This document shows positions 36,666 through 46,031 of a stretch of 64,000 nucleotides of DNA, piece after piece. Each line of letters begins with the position of its first letter. Within the stretch, counting starts at the first letter, position 1. Under the pieces are notes generated by a model. It searched no databases, was not told the origin of the DNA, and was given only the letters and a program-made list of their open reading frames with translations. The translations under genes and the position numbers were made by a program. The stretch is from Bacteroidota bacterium (GTDB lineage: Bacteria > Bacteroidota > Bacteroidia > Bacteroidales > FEN-979), in contig JAPLDF010000012.1 of assembly GCA_026391835.1 (NCBI GenBank), positions 26,160-90,159 of the forward strand. The letters are read 5' to 3'.

Positions 36666-37694
36666 ATGAGATACAACATATTGGGAAATACGGGGGTACT
36701 CGTTTCAGAACTGTGCCTGGGTACGATGACATTCGGGGGCAGGGGTTTCTGGAAACCGATCGGGGAACTCCCGCAGGATGAGGTTGACCAGATTGTAAAA
36801 ACAGCGATTGACCACGGAATCAATTTTATCGATACCGCCAATGTTTATTCCGAGGGCGTGTCGGAGATTATGACGGGAAAAGCGTTGCAATCGCTCGGGA
36901 TCAACCGCCAGGAAATTTTTCTTGCCACAAAGGTAAGGGGCCGCATGGGCCCCGGAACAAACCAGGTCGGCCTGTCACGGCTGCACATCATCAGCAGCGT
37001 CGACGACAGCCTTGCACGGCTGGGAATGTCGCACATTGACATGCTCTACATCCATGGCGTCGACCCGGTCACCCCGCTTGAAGAGACCATGCGCGGGCTG
37101 GAGGATGTGGTCCGGGCCGGCAAGGTGAGGTATATCGGCATCAGCAACCATCCAGCATGGATGGTAATGAAAGCAAACTGTCATGCAGAGAAGATGGGCT
37201 GGACAAAGTTTGTGGCCCTTCAAAACTATTATTCCATTGCGGGCAGGGACATCGAGCGCGAAATCGTCCCGATGGCGCTTGCCGAAGGGTTGGGGCTGAT
37301 GCCGTGGAGCCCGCTGGCAGGAGGCTTTCTTTCGGGCAAATTTACCCGTGATAAACTAAAAGCAGGGGAGAGCCGCAGGGATGAATTTGATTTTCCCCCC
37401 ATCGACAAGGAGAAGGCATATGATATCATCGATGCAATGGCCGAAGTTGGGGCTCAATACCAGGTTTCGGTTGCGCAGGTGGCGCTGGCATGGATGCTGC
37501 GCAAACCAGCCGTAACCAGCATCATCATCGGGGCGAAAAGAAAGGAGCAGTTGCTTGACAACATCGCCGCAACCGGGCTGCAGCTGTCGGATGATGACAT
37601 GAAAAAGCTGGACCTGATCAGCGCGCTGGTGCCGGAATACCCCGGCTGGATGGTCGAACGGCAAATGGCAGGGCGATTACCGGAAAACCCTTAA
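36666..37694 (+). CDS. Aldo/keto reductase
   Basis: 342 residues, beginning MRYNILGNTGVLVSELCLGT, the standard start of the family. The catalytic tetrad is visible: Asp in NFIDTANVYSEG, Tyr in VYSEG, Lys in LATKVRGRMG and His in MLYIHGVDP. RYIGISNHPAWM, FVALQNYYSI and the NADP-binding IIIGAKRKEQLLDN segment near the C-terminus follow in order. It reduces aldehydes or ketones with NADPH in the cytoplasm; the substrate is unknown. It is closest in style to the YajO/Tas or general stress 69-like group. Confidence 0.93.
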   Translation: MRYNILGNTGVLVSELCLGTMTFGGRGFWKPIGELPQDEVDQIVKTAIDHGINFIDTANVYSEGVSEIMTGKALQSLGINRQEIFLATKVRGRMGPGTNQVGLSRLHIISSVDDSLARLGMSHIDMLYIHGVDPVTPLEETMRGLEDVVRAGKVRYIGISNHPAWMVMKANCHAEKMGWTKFVALQNYYSIAGRDIEREIVPMALAEGLGLMPWSPLAGGFLSGKFTRDKLKAGESRRDEFDFPPIDKEKAYDIIDAMAEVGAQYQVSVAQVALAWMLRKPAVTSIIIGAKRKEQLLDNIAATGLQLSDDDMKKLDLISALVPEYPGWMVERQMAGRLPENP

Positions 37695-37734
37695 AATTTG
37701 ACTTTTAAGATAATTTTATTGCTTTTGAACACCA

Positions 37735-37755
37735 GGCTGTTTCAGCCCGTTTTTT
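37735..37755 (+). terminator. Probable intrinsic terminator after the aldo/keto reductase
   Basis: GGCTG-TTT-CAGCC (37735-37747) followed by CGTTTTTT up to 37755. The 5-bp GC-rich stem and T-run lie 40 bp after the stop codon. The stem is short, so termination may be partial. It sits against the stop of the convergent TonB-dependent receptor gene. Confidence 0.5.
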
Positions 37756-40325
37756 CAGATTTCCAGGTTGATCCCAAGGGTATACGAATGGTTTTTGGGA
37801 AAGGTATTGAAGGAATCCACCCCGGGGGAGTTGTAGTTGAATGAAGGATCAATGCCGCTGTATCCCGTGATGGTAAAGAGGTTGTTTATGGCCAGGTAAA
37901 CCCGCAGCCGGCCTTTCCATTTCATGTTTTTGGGAATCAGGGTATATCCTGCAGCCAGGTTTTCAAGCCGGAGGTAAGAGGCATTCTCAAGGTACATATC
38001 GCTCATGGGTGTGATCAGCACGCCTTCGTTATAATTTTGTTCGGCTTCCTGGAGTGTATTAATTTCGAGGTAGTTGGATGGATCAGCCAGGTACATCCGC
38101 GTAGCATTGAAGATGCGGTGCCCCGCCACGTACCTGAACATGAACGACAAATCAAAGGTTTTGAACAGCGTGAAGGAATTTGTCCAGGACAGCATGTAGT
38201 CGGGGAAAACCTGGTCGCTGACCGCCAATTTTGCCAGGTTGACATTGTTGGTATAACCGCCATCCGCTTTTACGTAAACTGGTTTGCCCTGGTAATACCC
38301 GCTGAAAACCGGCAGGCTGTAGGCCAGGACAGGATGGCCCGATGTGGTGATAAGCACGTAAGGAGTGCCCGAAAACAGCTGAAATGCATCAATATACCCT
38401 GAATGCATGGAGGCATTTCCATCGATCGAGACAACCTTGTTTTTATTGCTGCTGAGGCCCAGGATGGAGTTCCAGGCCAGGTTTCTCCCGTCGAGCACAC
38501 GGGCCGAGATACTCAGTTCGATGCCGCTGTTGACCACCTTCATCCCGTTGCGGTAGGAGTACTGGGCCAGGTAAGGCGGAACCGGTATGTTTTCCCTGAA
38601 GAGGGCGTTGTTGGTATTGCGGTGATAATACTCAAACCCCAGCATGAGTCGGTTTCGGAAAAACCCGGCATCGAGGCCGGCGGTTATCTCCGCGGTTTTT
38701 TCAGTTGTCAGTTTCTTGTCATTATATCCTTCATTGCTTTCCGACAGGTACTCGGCTTTTGGCCGGGCACCTGCGATTCCGTAACCCGCCTTCAGGATGA
38801 GCCTGCTCACCGGCCTGAGATTCTTCATGAACCGCTCCCGGTGGATTTCCCACGAAGCGGTGATCCCGGGGTAAAACACCCACTCTCCCCAACCCAGGGT
38901 TGGCGAGGTTGGTGCATGCGTCACATCACTTTGGTAATGTTCCTGGTTGATCACCATGCCAAGATGGTACTTGTGGCTGAAATGATAGTTCAGGGTTGCC
39001 CGCAGTCCGTAATCCTTGTACCTGATCGTTTCAGGAGAAGATGCCAGGGAGATCGTGTCATATGAGGAATTTATTTCACGCTCCTGCGTGGAGGAACGGT
39101 AGATGTAGCCGGCAAACAGGTCAAGGAAATGTTTCTCCTTCAGGCACCTGTTGTACGTTATGCCGGCGAGTAAGTTGGTACGGGTGTACGGAAATGATCC
39201 TTCCGATTTGAATGTACGGTCGTAGTATTGAACCGCTGCCGGCAGGATGTACAGGCTGGTGCTCTTGCTGTCGGTGTAGCTGCCGGTGATTTTTATTCCA
39301 AGCCCTTTCCAGATCTCCCACGCGGCATTCAGCACCGCCGACAATTGTTTTGCAGTAGCTTCATTGGTGGTCATGTCTGCGAGCGCTGCGGGGTTGTAAT
39401 CCAGGTACACCCGCCGGGGCTCATAGAAGGATCCGTCGGCATTGTACACCGGGTCGGTCGGGTTTTGGCTGAAAACCTGGTATAAAAGGTTGTTCCCGTA
39501 TCTCCCGGTTGGATAAATGATTGAATTGCTTTTCACCTGGTACCAGGAAACAAAGCCGTTCACCTGCAACCTGTTTTTTAAGGCGGTTTGTGCCAGGTTC
39601 ACCGAACCGCCGGTCATATTCCTGTCAGATCCCAGCACGCTTCCCGGTTGAACTGAATGACTGAAGGAGAGCCGGTAGGTGGTGTTTTTCAGTGTTCCGC
39701 CAACTGCGAGCTGGTACGTTTGCGAAACCTTGGTCCGGAACAACTCATCCTGCCAGTCGGTGGTGGCTCCCCCGTCGACAAAATGAATTTCGGGATGCGA
39801 CAGGGCCTTGTCCCTCATCTCCTGTGCAGTGAAGAGCCCATCCAGGCCGGGGGTTTTCTGCAGCGACAGCGCTGTGTTGAAACTTACCGACAGCCGCCGG
39901 TGTTTGCTCCCGCTTTTTGTTGTAATAAGCAGGACCCCGCCGGATCCTTCGCTTCCGTAAAAACTTGTCTCCGACAGGTTCTTCAGTATCTTCACCGATT
40001 CTATCTCCTCCGGTGGAACCATGAACAGGGAGCCTCCTGCAATTCCATCGATCACATACAGGGGATTGGTCTCACTGTATATTCCAAAGGCCCCCCTGAG
40101 CATGAATGAAGAGGATGCATTGGGATCGCTGCCAGCCTTGAAGACCTCTGCGCCAGGATCCTTCCCCAGGATCAGCTGCAGGGGGTCGCCGATGATGCCT
40201 TCATTGAATTGTGACTGTTTGATGGTGTCGGGCCACGGTATCACCGGGAGCGAATCGGGCTTTTGCTGGGCAAATGTCACCCGGCTGAAAAGGATGAGCA
40301 GGAGGAGGGCTGAAAATTTCTTCAT
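37755..40325 (-). CDS. TonB-dependent receptor, SusC/RagA-like, without SusD partner
   Basis: 856 residues from the ATG at 40325; a TTG one codon upstream is less likely. The signal peptide is KKFSALLLLILFSRVTFAQ. The plug domain includes DPNASSSFMLRGAFGIYSETNPLYVIDGIAGG, where PLYVIDGI is the SusC/RagA signature, then ESVKILKNLSETSFYGSEGSGGVLLITTK. The rest is a 22-strand-type barrel ending in HSYTLGINLEI. The carboxypeptidase-like domain common at the start of SusC proteins is missing, and no SusD gene is adjacent, so I would not call this a polysaccharide utilisation locus. It imports an unknown ligand through the outer membrane. Confidence 0.9.
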   Translation of the reverse strand: MKKFSALLLLILFSRVTFAQQKPDSLPVIPWPDTIKQSQFNEGIIGDPLQLILGKDPGAEVFKAGSDPNASSSFMLRGAFGIYSETNPLYVIDGIAGGSLFMVPPEEIESVKILKNLSETSFYGSEGSGGVLLITTKSGSKHRRLSVSFNTALSLQKTPGLDGLFTAQEMRDKALSHPEIHFVDGGATTDWQDELFRTKVSQTYQLAVGGTLKNTTYRLSFSHSVQPGSVLGSDRNMTGGSVNLAQTALKNRLQVNGFVSWYQVKSNSIIYPTGRYGNNLLYQVFSQNPTDPVYNADGSFYEPRRVYLDYNPAALADMTTNEATAKQLSAVLNAAWEIWKGLGIKITGSYTDSKSTSLYILPAAVQYYDRTFKSEGSFPYTRTNLLAGITYNRCLKEKHFLDLFAGYIYRSSTQEREINSSYDTISLASSPETIRYKDYGLRATLNYHFSHKYHLGMVINQEHYQSDVTHAPTSPTLGWGEWVFYPGITASWEIHRERFMKNLRPVSRLILKAGYGIAGARPKAEYLSESNEGYNDKKLTTEKTAEITAGLDAGFFRNRLMLGFEYYHRNTNNALFRENIPVPPYLAQYSYRNGMKVVNSGIELSISARVLDGRNLAWNSILGLSSNKNKVVSIDGNASMHSGYIDAFQLFSGTPYVLITTSGHPVLAYSLPVFSGYYQGKPVYVKADGGYTNNVNLAKLAVSDQVFPDYMLSWTNSFTLFKTFDLSFMFRYVAGHRIFNATRMYLADPSNYLEINTLQEAEQNYNEGVLITPMSDMYLENASYLRLENLAAGYTLIPKNMKWKGRLRVYLAINNLFTITGYSGIDPSFNYNSPGVDSFNTFPKNHSYTLGINLEI

Positions 40326-40348
40326 CAATTTTTTTGTCTATGGTTGGA

Positions 40349-40356
40349 CAAATATA
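40349..40356 (-). promoter_or_regulatory. -7 box of the TonB-dependent receptor gene
   Basis: Minus strand TATATTTG (40356-40349), between the activase stop and the receptor ATG at 40325, giving a ~20-nt leader. The -33 region would lie in the 3' end of the activase gene. Confidence 0.45.
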
Positions 40357-40358
40357 CA

Positions 40359-43300
40359 TTATAAACCTGCACTTACCGAGTTCAGGTAGGATACAATGGC
40401 ATCGTTCCCGGTTCCTGAGGTTCCGTCATAGGTCAGTGTCACCACCGGGATCCCGGTAATTCTTTTAATTTCCGGGGCCATCGCTTCCGTGACCAGTGCC
40501 GGGCAGCAAAAGGCGGGATTCGTCTGCACAAAGAGGGAGATGTCCGGGTAATTCTCAAGGATATAGAAGACCTTCAGTATGTTTTCGTACGATTCGCCGG
40601 AATGGTAGCGGCTCACGTCGAATTTCTCCAGGTGCTTCTCCAGCAACAGCGGGTTAACGACAGGCTTGTTTCCCAGGTACTTTTTAAAATGTTTGTAATA
40701 CTTGTCTTCAAGTATTTTAATGCTGGAGAGCATCACCCGGTAAAGGCCTGTTTTAAAATATTCGCCGCGGTCCATGGCCCTGCGGATCACATTCTCAATC
40801 GTGATTTTCACCAGGTCGGTATAGGGTGTCGTAACCACTTCCCCACCATTTTCTTCAATATCACGGATCAGGTCCTGGTTCATGATATCGTTGTCCCTGA
40901 CATACAGGTCGCCAAAAATTGCCACCCTGGGTTTGTTTCCCGGCTTTCGCCCGATTTTATCAAAAATGGAGATGGCTTCCACAACCGCGGCATCCATCGG
41001 CCGGTTTCCGAGAAACGCATCTTCAAGGATCCACATGCTTTTGTTGATGGCTTCATTCGTTGCTCCCCTTTCAATCTCATAGGGCCTGATCCGGCATCCC
41101 AGCTTCCTGATCAGCCCCCCGAGCAGGTAGGCAAAATAGGCATAGTAACTTGTGCTCACGGCAATTTCAAGATGCGTCAGTTCGCCATTGTACACTGATG
41201 CTTTTTCAAAGCCATGGCCATAGCGCTCAAGTAGGTTTTTGACATAGAACGGGTAGAGGCGAAGGTTGCAGGTGATGTAGCATCTTGTCATCCAGAGCAT
41301 GGTGTTGCCGGGCTGCAAATGGTGCTGGCCGACATAATCGATGAACTCCTGGGCCATGATGTTCACCGGGAGACATTGCCCCGTGTTGTATGCCATGCTT
41401 TTTTTGATGATCACTTCACTGGATTGCATCAGCCGGGCGTCGATCCCACCCCGTCTCAGGTTGGCAACAAGCAGCGGTGCGACCAGGTTGTCCCAGTTCG
41501 GAAAAAGGAGTGTTTTGCCGTTGATCCTGGTTTCGAGATGGGGCAGCAGCTGCGGTGATGCCGGTTCCGGGTACTGCCGGTCCAGCGCGGCATGGTTCCG
41601 GAACGACCTGATCGCCGCTTCTATCCTGGTTTCATACCCCACGTTCGAATCGTGTTCGTCAATCTGCAGGATGAGATAGGGTTTGTGATAATCGTTCAGC
41701 AGTTTTTTGAAATATTCGAGGATAAAGGAATCGGGGGCGCATTTAAACGCTGTGATCAAAACCGGGTAGAGGTTTTTGGTTGTGGCGGCTGTTTTTGCTG
41801 TTTCCAGGATCTTGGCTGCATAATACCAGGGAATCTTCCGGAGCAGCAGTTCGGTCTCCTCCGATAACAATTCATCGGGGGCAACCATGTCCTGGAAAAA
41901 CGGTTTAACGCCGTTCCCGGCGAAAATATCCGGAATCCCCTTGTTCATCGACTTTGAAAGCACGACATACGGCCTTCCCAGGAGGACGACCGAAATGCCG
42001 GCATCCGGCTTGAATTCCCGCTGAAAGAGTGCAAAAAGTTTTTTCTTCCGGTCGTTTGCAAAAAGCAACGCCTCGTCAAACGCTGCCCTGACTTTTGCCG
42101 GCGATGCCGCCGTTCCAAGGGCAGGCTGAAGCGATTCGGCAAGTTTTTTAATGACCTGCCGGTTCCCTTTCGAAAAATTCAGCAGGGGCGAAATCATCTT
42201 CCCGGCAATATTTTTGTCTTTCAGGGTATGGACAAGCGATGCCGAAAACTGCGTGTAATAGCAGTAATACCGGTCCGAATTTTCATCCTTGTCCCGTGTC
42301 TCGAGCGAAACCGGCTGAAAAATAAAATCAGCCTTGCCTGCCAGCCAGGATGCATGCCCGTACATCGAATCGATGGGTGCGCAAAACTCGGCCCCGGCAA
42401 TGCGTTTGCCCGATCTGACCGGGTTGGCAAATTGGTCGCTTGTCACCGTTCGGATGGATAAATTTGCGAAAAACCTTTTCCACAAGGGCAACTCCTCGAA
42501 AAGATGCAGGGAGGCGGGCAGCCCGATCACCACATCCCGGGCGAAAGTTTCCGGCTGCATGGCATTTAAGATGCGGGACCGTTCGTCAAGAAGGTTGAAA
42601 ACTGTGGCATCGGGGGCGACATGTTTCTTTGTTTCATAATCCCTGCCGCACAGGAACCCGTAGGCTTCCTGCTCCCCCTGCACCGAAGCCAGGCTGATGT
42701 GGCACCGGTTTGAGCAAATCGCACAGGTTTCGGAACGGATATCAAAGGACTCTTTGTAGAGGTCCAGCCCCCTGAATCCCGGCTTAAAAGGTTTTTCCTC
42801 CCCGAGCAGCAGTGCAACCCCGAGTGCCCCGGTGAGGTGGCAGTATGGCGACACAAATATTTTTTTCCCAAGCCGTTGTTCAAAGGCGGCCACCAGCGAC
42901 CTGTTTTTTGCCGTGGCGCCCTGGAAACAGACATGGTTCCCGATGGATCCTTCGAGTGCCACTTTTTTCAGGTAATTTTCCATCACCGAATGCAGCGTCG
43001 TAGCCAGGATCTCACCCAGCGAATAGCCTTTGTTGAGCAGCTGGTTGGTGTCGCGTTCCATGAAGACGGTACACCGGTCGCTTGCCAGGGGAGCAGAAAC
43101 GCCCCCGGTTTTGTCGGAATAAGCGGATAAAGGACAGCCCAGCCTGCCGGCCTGCTCCTCCAGGAAACTGCCTGTTCCGGCCGCGCAAACGGCATTCATC
43201 TGCGAAAAGGTCACCATCCCGTCCTGCATCAGGGTAAACTTGGAGTCCTGCCCGCCGATCTCGATGACCGTATCTGTTTTGGGATTCAGTTCAAAGGCAG

Positions 43301-44498
43301 CCCTTGCGTGTGCGGTGATTTCGTCCACCACAAGGTCGGCATGAATGATCTTGCTGATAAATTTCCTGCCCGACCCGGTGGTCCCGGCACCCCTGATCCG
43401 CAACCCGGTTCCCTGTTTCCCGGCAAGGTCGTCTATGGCTTCAAAAATGGCCTGGGTCGCTTCGGCCGGCTTACCTGAAGTGTAGGTGTAAAAACCCGCA
43501 AGGGGCGTGCGGTCTGGTTTGACAAGGATCGCTTTTGTGCTGGTCGAACCGATGTCGATCCCCAGGAAAACATCATGATCCGTGCCTTTTTCCAGCGGTG
43601 TGTACAGGTCAACCTGGACATCGGCAGGGTGGGCCGAAACAACCGGCCTGAAATTCCGGGTTTCGGTACGGCCGAAATCGGGATAATCGGAAAGGGTCAA
43701 TGCAAGCGGGGGATGGAAATATGTTTTCCCGTTGCCGTCGGGCAGCAAGATCTCCTCAAGCGAGGCAACCGTGCGCGTTGAAGGTACATCCTTTTCCAGC
43801 AACCCGGAATAGCAGGCGCCGGCTGCCCCCAGGCAGTGGCCGTATTCGTGCAGTACAAGCCGGGTCTTCAGCAGTTTTTCGAGGTGCCTGACCACGGCAG
43901 CATTTTTTGAAACCCCGCCGGCAAAGAAAATGGGCGGCAACGGGGGGTCCTGGTTGAACAGGGCATCTGCAATGTTGATGGCCAGTCCCCTGCAAAGGCT
44001 ATCGCATACCGCCTCGAGCGAAAAACCCTGCTGCTGGGCATGGATGAGGTCGGTTTTGGCAAAAACCGAACACCGGGATGCAATATCCGGCATTGGATCC
44101 CTGTTTCTTAAAGCGGTTTCGCATAATTCTTCGATCCCCGAAAGGTGCAGCCGTTGCGCCTGCTGGTCGAGAAAACTCCCGGTTCCCGCGGCGCAGGAGG
44201 AGTTCGAACGCACTGATTCGAAAAAACCCTGCTCGTCGAATTTGATCAGCATGAATTTCTCGGCACCGGCATACAAAATGGACCTTGCCTTGCTGAACAA
44301 CAACTTTGCACCATTGATGATGGCAACCTGGGGGTTGACGCATGAAACAAGTTCCGTGTTAAAGCAGGGAGCGGAACAAACAGCGATCCGGCAGACTGTT
44401 TTCAGATCGATATGCTGGCCGGCGATACCAAGAGATTCCCTGATCCGCCCTTTGTGGGAGAGATGCTGCACATCCAGGATGTTACCCGAAAGGTCCAT
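40359..44498 (-). CDS. Fused acyl-CoA dehydratase activase-type protein (two BadF/HgdC ATPase modules plus HgdB-like part)
   Basis: 1379 residues from the first ATG. Two ASKHA ATPase modules of the BadF/BadG/BcrA/BcrD type are present. Module 1 keeps SSCAAGTGSFLDQQAQ near 103. Module 2 has GIDIGSTSTKAI near 318, GAGTTGSGRKF, IGGQDSKF and NAVCAAGTGSFLEEQA near 438, whose Cys is the [4Fe-4S] ligand position in HgdC. CAICSNRCHISL near 596 opens a DUF2229-type region, and the last ~350 residues resemble HgdB-type dehydratase subunits (TRCYITCNLRLYPF). Such fused proteins (COG1924 plus COG3580/3581) occur in anaerobes, but their substrate is not known. The phosphate-1 motif of module 1 lies upstream of this ATG; see the neighbouring entry. 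It is a single gene with its own promoter. Confidence 0.85.
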   Translation of the reverse strand: MDLSGNILDVQHLSHKGRIRESLGIAGQHIDLKTVCRIAVCSAPCFNTELVSCVNPQVAIINGAKLLFSKARSILYAGAEKFMLIKFDEQGFFESVRSNSSCAAGTGSFLDQQAQRLHLSGIEELCETALRNRDPMPDIASRCSVFAKTDLIHAQQQGFSLEAVCDSLCRGLAINIADALFNQDPPLPPIFFAGGVSKNAAVVRHLEKLLKTRLVLHEYGHCLGAAGACYSGLLEKDVPSTRTVASLEEILLPDGNGKTYFHPPLALTLSDYPDFGRTETRNFRPVVSAHPADVQVDLYTPLEKGTDHDVFLGIDIGSTSTKAILVKPDRTPLAGFYTYTSGKPAEATQAIFEAIDDLAGKQGTGLRIRGAGTTGSGRKFISKIIHADLVVDEITAHARAAFELNPKTDTVIEIGGQDSKFTLMQDGMVTFSQMNAVCAAGTGSFLEEQAGRLGCPLSAYSDKTGGVSAPLASDRCTVFMERDTNQLLNKGYSLGEILATTLHSVMENYLKKVALEGSIGNHVCFQGATAKNRSLVAAFEQRLGKKIFVSPYCHLTGALGVALLLGEEKPFKPGFRGLDLYKESFDIRSETCAICSNRCHISLASVQGEQEAYGFLCGRDYETKKHVAPDATVFNLLDERSRILNAMQPETFARDVVIGLPASLHLFEELPLWKRFFANLSIRTVTSDQFANPVRSGKRIAGAEFCAPIDSMYGHASWLAGKADFIFQPVSLETRDKDENSDRYYCYYTQFSASLVHTLKDKNIAGKMISPLLNFSKGNRQVIKKLAESLQPALGTAASPAKVRAAFDEALLFANDRKKKLFALFQREFKPDAGISVVLLGRPYVVLSKSMNKGIPDIFAGNGVKPFFQDMVAPDELLSEETELLLRKIPWYYAAKILETAKTAATTKNLYPVLITAFKCAPDSFILEYFKKLLNDYHKPYLILQIDEHDSNVGYETRIEAAIRSFRNHAALDRQYPEPASPQLLPHLETRINGKTLLFPNWDNLVAPLLVANLRRGGIDARLMQSSEVIIKKSMAYNTGQCLPVNIMAQEFIDYVGQHHLQPGNTMLWMTRCYITCNLRLYPFYVKNLLERYGHGFEKASVYNGELTHLEIAVSTSYYAYFAYLLGGLIRKLGCRIRPYEIERGATNEAINKSMWILEDAFLGNRPMDAAVVEAISIFDKIGRKPGNKPRVAIFGDLYVRDNDIMNQDLIRDIEENGGEVVTTPYTDLVKITIENVIRRAMDRGEYFKTGLYRVMLSSIKILEDKYYKHFKKYLGNKPVVNPLLLEKHLEKFDVSRYHSGESYENILKVFYILENYPDISLFVQTNPAFCCPALVTEAMAPEIKRITGIPVVTLTYDGTSGTGNDAIVSYLNSVSAGL

Positions 44499-44601
44499 CC
44501 TGACCAGCGAAATGGTAACCGAACCGATATCTATTCCAAGCAGCGTCTCCGATTTGAGCCGTCCTGCTTTTTCCAGGGGGTTAATGGCAACGGGTTTTCA
44601 T
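44499..44601 (-). other. Missing N-terminus of the activase: in-frame ATPase motif without a start codon
   Basis: The frame of the activase stays open upstream of 44498 and encodes LLGIDIGSVTISLVR directly before Met1. This is the phosphate-1 loop required by the first ATPase module. The open stretch begins after a TGA near 44598 and contains no ATG, GTG or TTG. The nearby ATG at 44601 is one base out of frame and reads only MKTRCH then stop. Removing one C of the CCC at 44592-44594 would join this ATG to the frame as MKTVAINPLEKAGRLKSE followed by TLLGIDIGS. A -7 box at 44642-44649 fits that start. A one-base error, a true frameshift or a rare start codon (ATT or CTG) would each explain it. 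Confidence 0.7.
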
Positions 44602-44641
44602 CGCAAACAGATTGGGGCACACCTGGCATGCTACGCTATCC

Positions 44642-44649
44642 CAAAGATA
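44642..44649 (-). promoter_or_regulatory. -7 box of the activase gene
   Basis: Minus strand TATCTTTG (44649-44642), a perfect consensus, about 36 nt before the ATG at 44601 but 140 nt before the ATG at 44498. It supports initiation near 44601. Confidence 0.5.
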
Positions 44650-44744
44650 ATGCAACTTTCACTGAAATGATGAAATATTTTTATTGATCTGATCCTGACT
44701 GGCTGCCGCTCATTTTAGAGACAGACCTGGTGGCGCCCCACGGG

Positions 44745-45941
44745 CTATTGCTTTATGAATTTCCTTACCAGGATTCCTCTGGCAGTCAATGCTTTTACAA
44801 CATATACCCCGGCTGGAAGGGCTTCCAGCCCGATGGTTGTGTCCAAGCCCCGGGACCGGATCGTTTTGATAACCTGTCCATCGATGGTCGAAATTTCCAT
44901 GGTGGCATCCTGGCTGCATGCGATGGTGAGCTTATCCAGTGCAGGATTGGGGTATACGGAGATGTTGAATGGACGGATCAACTCGTTTTCACCAAAAACC
45001 GAATTGCAACTCCGCAAAGGACGGCTTACCGTTACAAATGCCGGATCGACGGTAATGACCCGGTAAGAACGGTTGAACGCGGCAGCGGTCTGTACATACC
45101 GTGTGCCGCCGGGCCAGTTTTCACTGACCGTGTCTCCCCTCCTGTTCACCACCACGTTCTGATGTTCATGCCCGTTCAGCACAACGTCCACATGATTTGA
45201 GTCGCAGATATTCAGGAAGGTGGTCCTGTTGTACCTAAAGGAGTCGTAAGCCGTATCCGGAATAACGGTGGTATTGGGGCTTCCGTCGGAGTTTGTACCC
45301 ACGGCATTCACGGCGGGGTGATGCATGATGATAATCTTTCTCTTGCTGCCGTTGAGGGCGAGGATGTTCCTAAGCCAGCTGCATTGTTCGTTTGAAAACC
45401 CAGATCCTTTAATTGAATCCGGGCCGTATGTATATGGGGTGTCATGACCCGAACGGAGAAACACCACCACGGAAATGCTGTTTGTGATCACATAATCCGT
45501 ATCCGGGGTGATGTATTTCGTATAATAGGCGATTGTATCATTTGTTACCGGTATCCCGTTTGGTTCAAATGAGGTCCAGTATTCATGATTCCCGGGGGTG
45601 AAATAGATGGGGATCGTTTGGGCGGCATCGATAAAATAGTCACCAATACCGGGGTTTGTGAGTGTTGGCGGGAAAAGATACCGGGTAAGCGTCGGGTACA
45701 TGCCTTCAGGGGCCCGGTTGCCCACGTCGGAAATGTCACCGCTTGCGGTCACAAATGAGGGTTTTGGATGAAGGGTGTCAAATTCCTGCATGGCGCACCG
45801 GAAGTATTGTGCATTGAAGTCACTGTCTGGGTCAATGGTATCGGAGACATGAAGGTCGGAAACTGCAACAAATGTGAACTGGGCCGGTGAGATCAGAGGG
45901 GCAGTAAAAATTGCGGCAAAAAGCAGGATTAGTTTTTTCAT
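44745..45941 (-). CDS. Secreted metallophosphoesterase with T9SS sorting domain
   Basis: 398 residues, signal peptide MKKLILLFAAIFTAPLISPAQ. The calcineurin-like metal site is complete: VAVSDLHVSD (D, H), VTASGDISDVG (GD), YFTPGNHEYW (GNHE), IIIMHHPAV (H) and VVLNGHEHQNVV (GHEH). The last ~75 residues (FNISVYPNPALDKLTIAC to the C-terminus LVRKFIKQ) form a T9SS type A sorting domain, so it is exported across the outer membrane. The substrate is a phosphate ester, unspecified. It lies next to another exported metallophosphoesterase on the same strand, 90 bp away, possibly one functional pair. Confidence 0.9.
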   Translation of the reverse strand: MKKLILLFAAIFTAPLISPAQFTFVAVSDLHVSDTIDPDSDFNAQYFRCAMQEFDTLHPKPSFVTASGDISDVGNRAPEGMYPTLTRYLFPPTLTNPGIGDYFIDAAQTIPIYFTPGNHEYWTSFEPNGIPVTNDTIAYYTKYITPDTDYVITNSISVVVFLRSGHDTPYTYGPDSIKGSGFSNEQCSWLRNILALNGSKRKIIIMHHPAVNAVGTNSDGSPNTTVIPDTAYDSFRYNRTTFLNICDSNHVDVVLNGHEHQNVVVNRRGDTVSENWPGGTRYVQTAAAFNRSYRVITVDPAFVTVSRPLRSCNSVFGENELIRPFNISVYPNPALDKLTIACSQDATMEISTIDGQVIKTIRSRGLDTTIGLEALPAGVYVVKALTARGILVRKFIKQ

Positions 45942-46031
45942 GGAGTATTCTGTTAAAAATGGGTAACTGAATTATGTGACAACCGAGATTTTAGGGTACT
46001 CCCCGGGTTTATCAATGCTCAGGTAAAATAG

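Noticed and set aside
37755..40325. SusC/SusD polysaccharide utilisation locus
   Set aside because: The receptor is SusC-like, but there is no SusD, glycoside hydrolase or hybrid sensor next to it.
43930..44670. 246-residue plus-strand reading frame overlapping the start of the activase
   Set aside because: No recognisable protein features. The opposite strand carries conserved ATPase motifs through the same region.
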